Positions 1 to 17,058 of a DNA stretch of 64,000 nt are shown here, piece by piece. The stretch spans positions 27,771,649 to 27,835,648 of the forward strand of contig NC_087063.1 of the NCBI RefSeq assembly GCF_963678635.1, given 5' to 3'. The notes beneath the pieces were generated by a model. It ran no database searches and was not told the origin of the DNA. It worked only from the letters and a program-made list of their open reading frames with translations. The first letter of the stretch is position 1. Each line of letters starts with the position of its first letter. A program made the translations under genes and the position numbers. Source of the DNA: Symsagittifera roscoffensis (lineage: Eukaryota; Xenacoelomorpha; Acoela; Convolutidae).

Positions 1-223
1 TTTTAAATATCAGAATTGCAAAGCTCAAATATAAAAGCAAGGTTGCAAAAAGAGAGAACCAAGATAATTTCCTCTATTTTGAAAAAAAAATGAACCCGAC
101 TCATTAAAGCAACATTCATGCTTTTTCGGAAAATTAAAGAAACCCATCCACCATATATTGTGTACTGAGCCAATTGAAATGAGTTGAGCGAGTAACTGGA
201 GTAAAGAACTAAAATGTACAGAC

Positions 224-319
224 CTCGTCGTCCTTGTGTGCCCTGATGCCCCTGACGAGGTCATTCAGGTTCTTGTCGAACACTCTCTCCACTGCTCCCT
301 TCACTTTACGAAGGGCCAT
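224..319 (-). CDS. AP3D1: AP-3 complex subunit delta, first coding exon (partial gene)
   Basis: The exon encodes 32 residues starting MALRKVKGAVERVFDKNL and containing DLVRGIRAHKDDE, which is the highly conserved N-terminus of the delta large subunit of the AP-3 adaptor (human protein starts MALKMVKGSIDRMFDKNL). AP-3 sorts cargo from endosomes to lysosomes and lysosome-related organelles. The exon ends in a GAG|GTCTGT donor at 224/223; the rest lies beyond the left edge. A good 3' splice site (TTTTTTCAG) ends at 326, only 6 bases before the ATG, so either a 5'UTR intron or trans-splicing places the leader directly on the start codon. The gene follows STK38 on the same strand after 700 bp. Confidence 0.88.
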
Positions 320-1019
320 GACTGTCTGAAAAAACGCAAGATTTATACACACATGCCACACAACGCAATATATGATACAGACTTTTGGACCTCTTTGGGT
401 CTCAAACAACAGCGTATTCCAAGTACAATTTAGAACTAAACAAAACGGTGATTTTTGACATTTGAATTGTAATAAATTAGAATAAGTAAAGGCTATATGA
501 TTCCAATTGAATGTATTACACGTCATTGGGCAAGTTCAGAATCAGTTCATTAATCGCTGACAGAATAAGAGCAGCGAAACTCAATCAAATAGAATTATTG
601 AAGAAAAAGTGCAAGGCTACTTTAACTGGGAGCTAATATTCTTCCACGGTTTAAACTATTGTTTTAATGAGCGACCAAAAAAGGATCAACCCTATAACAC
701 CATACCTCACCAAATTGCATGATCAATTTGATAGGGTCCAGCTCAATGGTTCAAAATTAGAAGAATTGGCTTTAGAACTGAAAGTATCGTTTTCAGGGGG
801 TGGAACTTGGAGCTCTCACAAGGATTTAGAAAAAATTGCTTGGTTGATCCGATTGCATTTAACATTGTGATTGTTTTTTGAAAGCAGTTGTTTTTGGTCG
901 AGATCAAAAATAGAATAGGAAGCCCAATTGTAGTCCAGTCCAAGAGATTAAAGTTTCGCAATGAGACAAATCGACTTCAAGAGAAATTGCCTGAACAAAA
1001 TTCTCATGTCATGTGCTGA
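320..1019. other. Intergenic gap between STK38 stop and AP3D1 start
   Basis: This 700-bp gap separates two same-strand genes. The only functional-looking signal is the splice acceptor at 326-334 just before the AP3D1 start. I saw no AATAAA on the minus strand and no supported coding sequence; the short open frames around 667-961 show no recognisable protein. Confidence 0.5.
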
Positions 1020-6663
<5,644 letters not shown>

Positions 6664-7530
6664 TGTCGACTACTCAATTGTATTGATCTCTTCCGTCTAA
6701 TTCTGAAGATGTTCTTTACACCTCACAACCATTTCCATGCAGTTATAAAAGGTTGGCCAAAAGTGTTAGGCTTCTGCAAACCAAATGTAGAACTTTAGTC
6801 TCATAAAAGAAGTTGAGGTAAATGTTTAGCTGCCCGATCCTCTAAGATATTTTGCTTTTCTCTTCCTGTATAGAAGTCGAAGTTTGCTATGCGTTTGCTT
6901 TGATGGCAATTAAAGGAGTCCAACTTATCTGAAATTCACTTTCATCAAAACAGAAAATGGTCACTTTGACAACTTTCATTTGAAAATGAGCTTGCTTGTC
7001 CAATGATTCTGCCTACTCTCAAGCAAATTCAAAAATTATTACACCGCAAAGCATCCCTGTTTTCAAAAACAGTTATAACACATGCAGGATATCTCTTTTA
7101 AGATTCCTTCATATTATTTCAGATTGCCATCAATATAGAAACAATGAATTTTATAAAATTTTCGAGCAGTTTTATTTCAAAACCAAAATATACAGTTATT
7201 TCAACAAGAATAAATACAAATAAAACTCATAATTAAACTATCTGTCCCGAATGTATATTCCCCAAATTAGAAAATTAATTATTTTTCAAATAATTTGTTT
7301 GAAATCAAGCCAGAAGGGAGGAGACGCTTCTTCCCTTTCAGGGATTTGACCCTCTGACCAACCAAACGGTCAACCTCCCTGTGCTTCCATTTTAAGACAT
7401 CCATTTTGAGACGCCAAGACATTAACTTTGAGCAGGGAAACGTTACCAAAAAGTCCCTATAAAGCCTGCTGGCCTGATTTTTCAAACATTTGCATAGTGA
7501 TTTGGAATTGCTCAAAAGATCAATTTGGTC
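6664..7530. other. Upstream flank of STK38, no supported gene
   Basis: This AT-rich stretch lies between the STK38 start and the short tandem repeat at 7543. A 78-aa minus frame (7279-7515) ends in a basic tail (GQRVKSLKGKKR) but has no convincing splice site or recognised family, so I do not call it. Confidence 0.4.
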
Positions 7531-7542
7531 GACCTAAAAAAG

Positions 7543-7630
7543 GTTGATCCCCTCGAAATACCCCTTGAGAAAAAAGGTTGATGAAAATCCCCCCTCGAGA
7601 AAAAAAGGTTGATTAAAATCCCCCTCGAAA
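7543..7630. repeat. Short imperfect tandem repeat at duplication boundary
   Basis: About three copies of a ~30-bp unit (ccCCTCGAgaaaaaaaGGTTGATnaaaat) lie directly against the left end of the 3.17-kb duplicated unit. Confidence 0.6.
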
Positions 7631-7631
7631 A

Positions 7632-9062
7632 AACCCTGGTCAGTCCCTGAATCAAGTACTCTTTAAAGATGCTAATGGTATTTTTAAGACTACACTACTC
7701 GACAGCCAATTTTTCCTTTCAATAAATCCTCATACAACACACAATTCAATCAAATAAGAGAACCATTATTAAACCTTCAATTGTTTTGCTGTTTTGTAAA
7801 ATAATTGCAAGTCAAAATTTTGGGTTTCTTTTAACTACAGAAAGAATTATGAGCAGGAAGTCAAAAATGGAGAGCAAACGTTTTTTATGAAAAAATATTT
7901 AAAATCATTACGTTTTATATATAATCTACAATGGAACACCAACATGAAAAGGGCAAGCCTTACCATAGAAGATGAAAAAGCAATAATTGTTAGCAAAGTC
8001 GCAGCTGCTGGAAGAAACACCAGTAGATTAAGCATCCAAAAGGAATCATAAGGAACCACCTGTTACAAACAGAACAAAATCGATCATCAGAAATCTGGGT
8101 TAAACGAGATAATTGTGTACAGAAACAGCATGTCCTTTATAAGTACTGAAAAAATTCTTCGGAGGCAATCCTTTCCCCGATTCAGCTATCGGTTTAGCTG
8201 GAACCTACGCTGGAAACTGTAGATCTCATATACACTCATGAGGCGTCACAAAACTTCATTCATCCACAATTCACTATTTGCGACAGGAAATTTAAGAAAA
8301 CGGAGAAATCAGTCAGTCACACATTTTAAAGAAACCTACAAGATATGCTCAGTGAAACAATTGCACATATACGAGTTATTCAAAACTTTAGTTAAGCTTT
8401 TACGGAAGGGTTTAAAAACATAATTCCTAAAAAACTCAATTTTGGACTCGGAGATTCAGATATTGAAACATAGATGAGTTTTTAAAAAAATCACACCAAC
8501 GAATAATTTCACTGGTAGAAGCCCGAAAAGATTAGGTGTAAGGATAACAAAACTACTCAATTTCATTCAACAGTTTTTTAAAGCTTTTGCTGATACAGTC
8601 AGCTATTTTAAGGATAGTCAATTAAACACTTTTTTCCATGATTTTCGCAATTTATACATCACAAATAATAAAGAAATGATAGATCTTTTTATTTCTAAAA
8701 GAGGGGAGTTTGTAGGGTATGGACAACTGATAGAAGTTATCAAGAAAACTTCTTAGTACTTCTTAGAAATTGTAAAGCTTAATTAAGGCATCGCCTGATT
8801 AGGCCTAACGAGCCTTTTGATGACCTTGCATATCAGAATTATCATTACAGTGCGAAACTATTACAAAATCAGCTTAACAAAATTGTGATCGGTCGCCACA
8901 GGATTGCGGAGTCAAGCCTTTAAACATGGTGTTTTGCTAATTATTAAATATTCGAACCTATTCGAGCATAGTAGAAGACATTGTCGAGCCGCCATGTGTA
9001 TTTGAGGGTGTATGGCAGGGCAGGGTAGAGAGGGTTGGGCAAGTGGGTGGGGTGTGTTGGGT

Positions 9063-9093
<31 letters not shown>

Positions 9094-10797
9094 ATGCAGC
9101 GGAAACTCGGCAGAGGCAACTCCGCAGCGGAAACAAACTCGATAGTGGAAACTGATTGCTGCTGAGCGGCAGAGCCCAGTTAAGAACTGCCCGAGCCAGT
9201 GCCGATCGGCAGAGACAAATTGAGATTTGGGCAGGGTAAAGAGGGTCATTTCGACATTCGGCATCTTATACCAAAGTGTTTCTATCCGTGGACCGTGGAA
9301 TTCGGAATATATTCGGCATCTTATACCAAAGTGTTTCTATCCGTGGAATCCTATGATATGGGTTCCTCCATTTACCATGTTTTTTTATGAATTTAAAACT
9401 ATGTAGAATTGGAAATGCTACACAAATACAAAAGGCTATTGTTTTAGTTGTTAACATAAGATCCGAGCGGACTCTTTTCTATTCTAAATTTGTTCACACC
9501 TCAAAATAAGAATGTCCTTTTAACATTTGATTCAGATTTCAACTGAACAACTTAACTTAAAACTTTTAAAGTCAAATCCAAGTATATTTAACTTCTCGAA
9601 ATCTGAACGGATTTTTTTTTTATTCTTTCAGTTTTATTAACCTTGGAAGAAGGCAAAGATTTTTAAGAAAGTTTAACGCATGATCGAGGGAACTGAGTAT
9701 TTATTCACGACGCCAGTCACGCGGAGTGTCTTTATTGTTTTGACTTTGAAAATAGATAAATTCCCCGCTGCACTGAAGTTTAAAGTAATTAAAGCAGGTG
9801 GAAATATTATTTCCCCAGTTAAACTAAATATTGATTTTTTTATATTAAAAAATAAATTAAATGCAAATGTCAGTCTCCTGATCAAGCGGAGGATAAGAGA
9901 TAAGGAGAGGACTGAAGTCTAATAGCAGGTGCAGGGAAAACCAAACTCAAATTGTTTCGGATTGATCCTGCCTGCATTTTTCAGTGACTAATTTCTTACG
10001 CTGAAACGGCCAGCTAAAATGTTAATAATAAATCTTAAATTGTCTTAAAGTAAATTTTCACATTTAATAGAGTCACTCAGAGCTTAAACAAATTTAAGTC
10101 AAGAAATTTATTAAGTCAAATTTAACGGACCGAAAGGAAATCGAATTGCCACCACCCCAGCATCGGACAATACCAAACTGACAGTGAAGACTAGACAGTG
10201 TACCCTTCCCAGCAACGATTGAACATCAACTTCTCTGCACCTTCTCTCCTCTACCTTTCAACGAATATTGTAAGAAATAAAAACAAATAATTTGATAATA
10301 TAAACATCCCCTCCTATTGGTAAAAGTTAACAAAAGATGAACAGCTGTGCATAAAACTTAACCTTTGTCTATTTAATCATTCTTTTTAATTTATCTGTTT
10401 ATATAACTATCATTTTAACTCCAGGATCAGATCGACTATGATCTATATAATTTAAATGAAACTTATAATTTTAGGTATTAATTGAAACAAAGGGATCTAA
10501 CAATCGAACCCCAATCGTTTCTCTTACTAAAACTAACTATTTTATAATTTAAACTTTTCAAGTTATTTTATACTTAAGTTGCTAAATTATTTTTTTAATC
10601 TCAAATGGTAATTTGCATCGCAACCATTGTTTTCAATATAGATGTTGCTGTTAGACTGCTTTCTGTTTCATTGTTGATTGAATGCAAACCCAAACTCATA
10701 TTTTAAAACTTCGAATAGGGACTATCAATCAGCGGCTAAAATCAGTTTCGATCAAAATCAACCACAACTTAAATTAATTTCAAAAAGAGGAAGAGGA
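7632..10797. repeat. 3.17-kb tandem duplication, unit 1
   Basis: Repeated head-to-tail at 10803-13965 with an offset of about 3168-3175 bases and roughly 98 percent identity by eye. It contains a (GA)n microsatellite (about 9063-9089), an internal direct repeat of ATTCGGCATCTTATACCAAAG (about 9256 and 9310), a transmembrane-type exon (7964-8059) and no long ORF. Confidence 0.93.
7964..8059 (-). CDS. Putative transmembrane-coding exon (copy 1), gene unknown
   Basis: A 96-base phase-0 exon-like segment is bounded by TTTGTAACAG and ATG|GTAAGG. It encodes 32 residues with a hydrophobic stretch (LNLLVFLPAAATLL, then TIIAFSSSM), consistent with one membrane span. No neighbouring exons could be recognised. 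It recurs in the second duplication unit with one conservative residue change. Confidence 0.35.
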
Positions 10798-10802
10798 AAA
10801 AA

Positions 10803-12227
10803 CCCTAGGTCAGTCCCTGAATCAAGTTCTCTTTGAAGATGCTACTGGTATTTTTAAGACTACACTACTCGACAGCCAATTTTACCTTCAATAATTCTCA
10901 TACAACACACAATTCAATCAAATAAGAGAACCATTATTAAACCTTCAATTGTTTTGCTGTTTTGTAAAATAATTGCAAGTCAAAATTTTGGGTTTCTTTT
11001 AACTACAGAAAGAAGTATGAGCAGGAAGTCAAAAATGGAGAGCAAACGTTTTTTATGAAAAAATATTAAAAATCATTACGTTTTATATATAATCTACAAT
11101 GGAACACCAACATGAAAAGGGCAAGCCTTACCATAGAAGATGAAAAAGCAATAATTGTTAGCAAAGTCGCAGCTGCTGGAAGAAACAACAGTAGATTAAG
11201 CATCCAAAAGGAATCATAAGGAACCACCTGTTACAAACAGAACAAAATCGATCATCAGAAATCTGGGTTAAACGAGATAATTGTGTACAGAAACAGCATG
11301 TCCTTTATAAGTACTGAAAAAATTCTTCGGAGGCAATCCTTTCCCCGATTCAGCTATCAGTTTAGCTGGAACCTACGCTGGAAACTGTAGATCTCATATA
11401 CACTCATGAGGCGTCACAAAACTTCATTCATCCACAATTCACTATTTGCGACAAAGAAAATTTAAGAAAACGGAGAAATCAGTCAGTCACACATTTTAAA
11501 GAAACCTACAAGATATGCTCAGTGAAACAATTGCACATATACGAGTTATTCAAAACTTTAGTTAAGCTTTTACGGAAGGGTTTAAAAACATAATTCCTAA
11601 AAAACTCAATTTTGGACTCGGAGATTCAGATATTGAAACATAGATGAGTTTTTAAAATCACACCAACGAATAATTTCACTGGTAGAAGCCCGAAAAGATT
11701 AGGTGTAAGGATAACAAAACTACTCAATTTCATTCAACAGTTTTTCAAAGCTTTTGCTGATACAGTCAGCTATTTTAAGGATAGTCAATTAAACACTTTT
11801 TTCCATGATTTTCGCAATTTATACATCACAAATAATAAAGAAATGATAGATCTTTTTATTTCTAAAAGAGGGGAGTTTGTAGGGTATGGACAACTGATAG
11901 AAGTTATCAAGAAAACTTCTTAGTACTTCTTAGAAAATGTAAAGCTTAATTAAGGCATCGCCTGATTAGGCCTAACGAGCCTTTTGATGACCTTGCACAT
12001 CAGAATTATCATTACAGTGCGAAACTATTACAAAATCAGCTTAACAAAATTGTGATCGGTCGCCACAGGATTCCGGAGTCAAGCCTTTAAACATGGTGTT
12101 TTGCTAATTATTAAATATTCGAACCTATTCGAGCATAGTAGAAGACATTGTCGAGCCGCCATGTGTATTTGAGGGTGTATGGCAGGGCAGGGTAGAGAGG
12201 GTTGGGCAAGTGGGTGGGGTGTGTTGG

Positions 12228-12266
<39 letters not shown>

Positions 12267-13965
12267 ATGCAGCGGAAACTCGGCAGAGGCAACCCCGCAG
12301 CGGAAACAAACTCGATAGTGGAAACTGATTGCTGCTGAGCGGCAGAGCCCAGTTAAGAACTGCCCGAGCCAGTGCCGATCGGCAGAGACAAATTGAGATT
12401 TGGGCAGGGTAAAGAGGGTCATTTCGACATTCGGCATCTTATACCAAAGTGTTTCTATCCGTGGACCGTGGAATTCGGAATATATTCGGCATCTTATACC
12501 AAAGTGTTTCTATCCGTGGAATCCTATGATATGGGTTCCTCCATTTACCATGTTTTTTTATGAATTTAAAACTATGTAGAATTGGAAATGCTACACAAAT
12601 ACAAAAGGCTATTGTTTTAGTTGTTAACATAAGATCCGAGCGGACTCTTTTCTATTCTAAATTTGTTCACACCTCAAAATAAGAATGTCCTTTTAACATT
12701 TGATTCAGATTTCAACTGAACAACTTAACTTAAAACTTTTAAAGTCAAATCCAAGTATATTTAACTTCTCGAAATCTGAACGGATTTTTTTTTCATTCTT
12801 TCAGTTTTATTAACCTTGGAAAAAGGCAAAGATTTTTAAGAAAGTTTAACGCATGATCGAGGGAACTGAGTATTTATTCACGACGCCAGTCACGCGGAGT
12901 GTCTTTATTGTTTTGACTTTGAAAATAGATAAATTCCCCGCTGCACTGAAGTTTAAAGTAATTAAAGCAGGTGGAAATATTATTTCCCCAGTTAAACTAA
13001 ATATTGATTTTTTTTAAATTAAAAAATAAATTAAATGCAAATGTCAGTCTCCTGATCAAGCGGAGGATAAGAGATAAGGAGAGGACTGAAGTCTAATAGC
13101 AGGTGCAGGGAAATCCAAACTCAAATTGTTTCGGATTGATCCTGCCTGCATTTTTCAGTGACTAATTTCTTACGCTGAAACGGCCAGCTAAAATGTTAAT
13201 AATAAATCTTAAATTGTCTTAAAGTAAATTTTCACATTAAATAGAGTCACTCAGAGCTTAAACAAATTTAAGTCAAGAAATTTATTAAGTCAAATTTAAC
13301 GGACCGAAAGGAAATCGAATTGCCACCACCCCAGCATCGGACAATACCAAACTGACAGTGAAGACTAGACAGTGTACCCTTCCCAGCAACGATTGAACAT
13401 CAACTTCTCTGCACCTTCTCTCCTCTACCTTTCAACGAATATTGTAAGAAATAAAAACAAATAATTTGATAAAATAAACATCCCCTCCTATTGGTAAAAG
13501 TTAACAAAAGATGAACAGCTGTGCATAAAACTTAACCTTTGTCTATTTAATCATTCTTTTTAATTTATCTGTTTATATAACTATCATTTTAACTCCAGGA
13601 TCAGATCGACTATGATCTATATAATTTAAATGAAACTTATAATTTTAGGTATTAATTGAAACAAAGGGATCTAACAATCGAACCCCAATCGTTTCTCTTA
13701 CTAAAACTAACTATTTTATAATTTAAACTTTTCAAGTTATTTTATACTTAAGTTGCTAAATTATTTTTTTAATCTCAAATGGTAATTTGCATCGCAACCA
13801 TTGTTTTCAATATAGATGTTGCTGTTAGACTGCTTTCTGTTTCATTGTTGATTGAATGCAAACCCAAACTCATATTTTAAAACTTCGAATAGGGACTATC
13901 AATCAGCGGCTAAAATCAGTTTCGATCAAAATCAACCACAACTTCAATTAATTTCAAAAAGAGGA
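10803..13965. repeat. 3.17-kb tandem duplication, unit 2
   Basis: Second copy of the unit at 7632-10797. Differences are scattered substitutions, 1- to 4-base indels and a longer (GA)n tract (about 12231-12262). It ends only 14 bases from the TRAPPC5 stop codon, so the whole array lies at the 3' side of that gene. Confidence 0.93.
11132..11227 (-). CDS. Putative transmembrane-coding exon (copy 2), gene unknown
   Basis: Counterpart of 7964-8059 in the second duplicated unit, with both splice sites and the reading frame intact. It encodes LNLLLFLPAAA where copy 1 has LNLLVFLPAAA. It could be a duplicated exon or simply coincidental open sequence. Confidence 0.33.
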
Positions 13966-13978
13966 CGACTTTGATTGG

Positions 13979-16768
13979 TCATCTGTTCTGTTCCATCTGT
14001 TTGGTTCTTTCTGCCACGAGATTGTCGAATTTGATTAGAAGAGTGGTCCCCTTATGCCAGTGAGTCGTCACAGTGCAGGGAAATCCTGCTCCAGTTAAAA
14101 AAGCTGGAAACAAAAGCCGAGATAGAAAAAAAAAACAGATTTTAAGAGATTAAATCAGCTCAATCTTATTAGTCTTGCAATCTTCTTTGAGAAACTATTT
14201 AGAAAATTCGTTTTGAGCAAAAACCGAAGACTAAAATTTCATTTGAACTTTCATCATAAAAATTGAACTCAAGTACTTCAAGCCATAGTTCGTTTTCACA
14301 CCAGCAAAATATCCGCTGAAAAATATTCGTAAATAACTTGCAAATTCTGATACTAACATTTAGACTTGCAATTAATCTCCAAAACAAAATTGTAAAAATG
14401 TTCATCATTTTCTATATTAACCATCTTGTTCAACTGTTAAAAATTGGCAATATAATTATAGCGTGTACCTTGGACAATGCCAGCGTTAAACGCGGCGCAG
14501 TTGAGTCCCGATCCATCGAGGGGCACTAGTCTGTTCACGAGGGGTTCCTTCTCTATTAGGTAGTAGATCGCATTCTCACTGTCTACCTGACAACAACAGA
14601 ATGAATGAAGTCAGCCAAGCTTGTAGCAAAAGTTGTGTCTTCAAAAAACAAAAATCTGATATTTTATCTTACATATAATCGGAGGATTTTATTATCAGTT
14701 GGGCTTTAATTTTAATAGTACATTTTTAAGACCTAATCAGAAAAATATCACTCACTGGCTAATTTGAAACAATTGGCTTAAGCGAAGTTGCCTGCTCCGT
14801 GACCAAAAAACGTTACCTCTAGCCCACAAACATTCCTAACTATTGGATTATTTTTGTCTCTAAAGATATTCAACTAATCAAATTAGTTAGAAAGCACAGT
14901 ACTCAAGGCAAAAAGGAAACCATTCGTTATAAAAAAGAGAACATGATTTTTTTTACACAGAGGTGAAGCTTCGCTTCGCAAACACTTGCGAGAACACGAC
15001 AAAAAGCAGCTCTATAAAATAAAATAATGAAAATTAGAAATAATCCTCGAATTAGCAAAAATTGGTCTACCTATGAGATTCGAGCCTAAGACCTAGAGAT
15101 GTAGAGTCTCACACACTAACCAATAAGCCACAGAAGCTTAACATGTACCATTAACCACTCAGTAACAAATAAAGCAAAGAACAGATGGTATGCAATTTAC
15201 AATGCTAGTGAAATTTCCACATAGGTGAACACTTTTAAGGAACACTTTTATTTGCGATTAGGTTAGAAAAAAAAAGATTGTTCGTAATAACACACTAAAC
15301 TGATCGCAAATGTTAAAACGGCAACATGTATGGAAAGCACAAAAAAAAGTTGTAAATAAATTTAGGACCCTCCTGTTTTTCCGACACGAAAGACCAAAAA
15401 ATTGAGAACATTGCCAACAATTTGTCTATAAGACCACGTTTTAGTCGAATCTACAAAACTTCATAGAGACTCCACAGTCATTGAGTACAATCGACTTAAG
15501 GTAAATCTTAATGCGGGTACAGGCATCAAATCAGCCCAGTTATTTGTCCAGCAGAGGCCTTAGCCTTCGGTGCCAATATACACTGTTTTGAAGAAGCGCG
15601 TATCGAAAAAACGCGATATTTTGTACAAAATTTGCCATAAGCGCCCAAACGAAAATTTTCCACGGCGCAGAAAACTTTGCCAAATACAGACGTTTGGAGT
15701 TTTGACAGAGCCAGAAAAATCTTCATTACATTAGCTAAGTACATGAAATATGCAGAACTCGCCTGAAATAATTTTCTAGCAATTATGAGTCACTCACGCT
15801 TCCATGATACAATTAGTCACAGAAGGCGATTCGCAAAGGCAAAATTTCGTATCTGACGACGATTTGTTACTGGCTGTATTTCAACTCTACCTGCATCACA
15901 TTTGAATTTCAAGTTGAAAAAAAAACATTCAACATTGTCCTCGTGCAATGAAACTTTGCATGTTGAAAAACTTAACTATTCTGAACACTTCTTTGCATCA
16001 TTCTTAACATTGTAATATCACGGATTTAGCCATGAAAGCCGGAAAAAATGTTATGAAACTGGAATGCGGAGTGGAAAAGAGCCGTAACATTTCGAACTGC
16101 GACAAAACGTCGTGAGAGTTGTAAGATTTAAGGTAGCTGATAATTCACCTGCTGTTCAAGGGTTTCAATTTCCTTGTTGAATAATGCTCTCCACAGATTC
16201 TTTTGCACAAAAGTCAACAGATGAATCAATCTATTCTCTCTCCGCGTCTGTTTCTCTCGGAACCACACTAGCTCCAGGTACCTGCAAAACCAAAGCCAAA
16301 GACGTTATCAGACTTAACTAACGTCTCGGTAATTTAAAAATTATTGGAAGTTGGGTTTCAATTTTTTGTGATATCGTTCTGACATCGTTAAAAGATTGTT
16401 TATAGCGTTTTCCATTATTTGAGTCGAAAGGTCGTCTCATAATCAGGTTAATCTGAGCGCAGCAGTTTTTGGTCTGCTCAGAGTTAAAATTTAGTCCTCA
16501 ATGCATTCTGCTGCATAAATCATAAACAATTTTTTTTTTGAAGTTTTGTGATTTTTCTAGGTTACCTGCTACCGACATGTTGTCCCATCTCTGACAATTT
16601 CTGCTGCTGCTCCTCAATCGTGGTTACTCGTGAGTCACAGTAGTCTACCATCTCGCGGAAAAGGAGGGCGAACGCGGACAAATTGATGTCGGCATTTTTA
16701 CTCGATAATTTATTCAGGGGTCTGTTCACCAGGGCTGTCTCACCCCTACTCGGACCAGAGTCCACCAT
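13979..16768 (-). CDS. TRAPPC5: TRAPP complex subunit 5 (Trs31 homologue)
   Basis: Four exons on the minus strand: 16566-16768, 16149-16281, 14469-14586, 13979-14103; 579 nt, 192 aa plus stop (human 188 aa). The protein matches TRAPPC5 along its length: LSAFALLFREMVDYC near the N-terminus, LWRALFNKEIETLEQ in the middle, YYLIEKEPLVN, LNCAAFNAGIV, and FPCTVTTHWHKGTTLLIKFD near the end. TRAPPC5 is a Bet3/Trs31-fold core subunit of the TRAPP complexes, Rab exchange and tethering factors acting at ER-Golgi and endosomal membranes. A splice acceptor (TGCTTTTCAG) ends 7 bases before the ATG. The gene follows MED8 on the same strand after only 290 bp. Confidence 0.93.
14955..15311 (-). mobile_element. 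tRNA-derived SINE (family A), copy 1
   Basis: On the minus strand a type-II tRNA-like head (TGGCTTATTGG A-box-like region, anticodon arm, decayed GGCTCGAATC B box near 15078-15090) is followed by the family body ending GCGAAGCGAAGCTTC. It lies in TRAPPC5 intron 2. Confidence 0.6.
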
Positions 16769-17058
16769 GTCACGTCTGAAAAGCAGCCAATATATTTGAA
16801 GACTGGTGCATTGTCTTGCGCAGCTATTTGATTATCCGAAACCACTTTAAAACGTTGATCCAGAAGCATTAGAATAATATTTTTCAATCATTTCATTTCT
16901 AGTTTAATATCAAAAAATCTTTGACCAACGATAGGTACAGTCACTTCGAAACATCTAACACTTGGGAACAATCAACAATGATATACATAACACAATTTTT
17001 TCGAACGCAAGAGCTACAGAGCCAACATAATTTACAGCAACCAACATATTAGTTAAGA
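16769..17058. other. MED8-TRAPPC5 intercistronic gap
   Basis: A 290-bp AT-rich gap between two same-strand genes. It carries the splice acceptor just before TRAPPC5 (16776-16785 region). I found no AATAAA on the minus strand here. Confidence 0.5.

Noticed and set aside
8912-9264. Minus-strand frames of 74-106 aa with poly-SL stretches, repeated at 12079-12437
   Set aside because: The Ser-Leu run is a translated (GA)n microsatellite, and the frames recur only because the whole 3.17-kb unit is duplicated.
15526-15744. 72-aa minus frame in TRAPPC5 intron 2
   Set aside because: No homology, lies inside an intron, no splice sites in phase with the gene.
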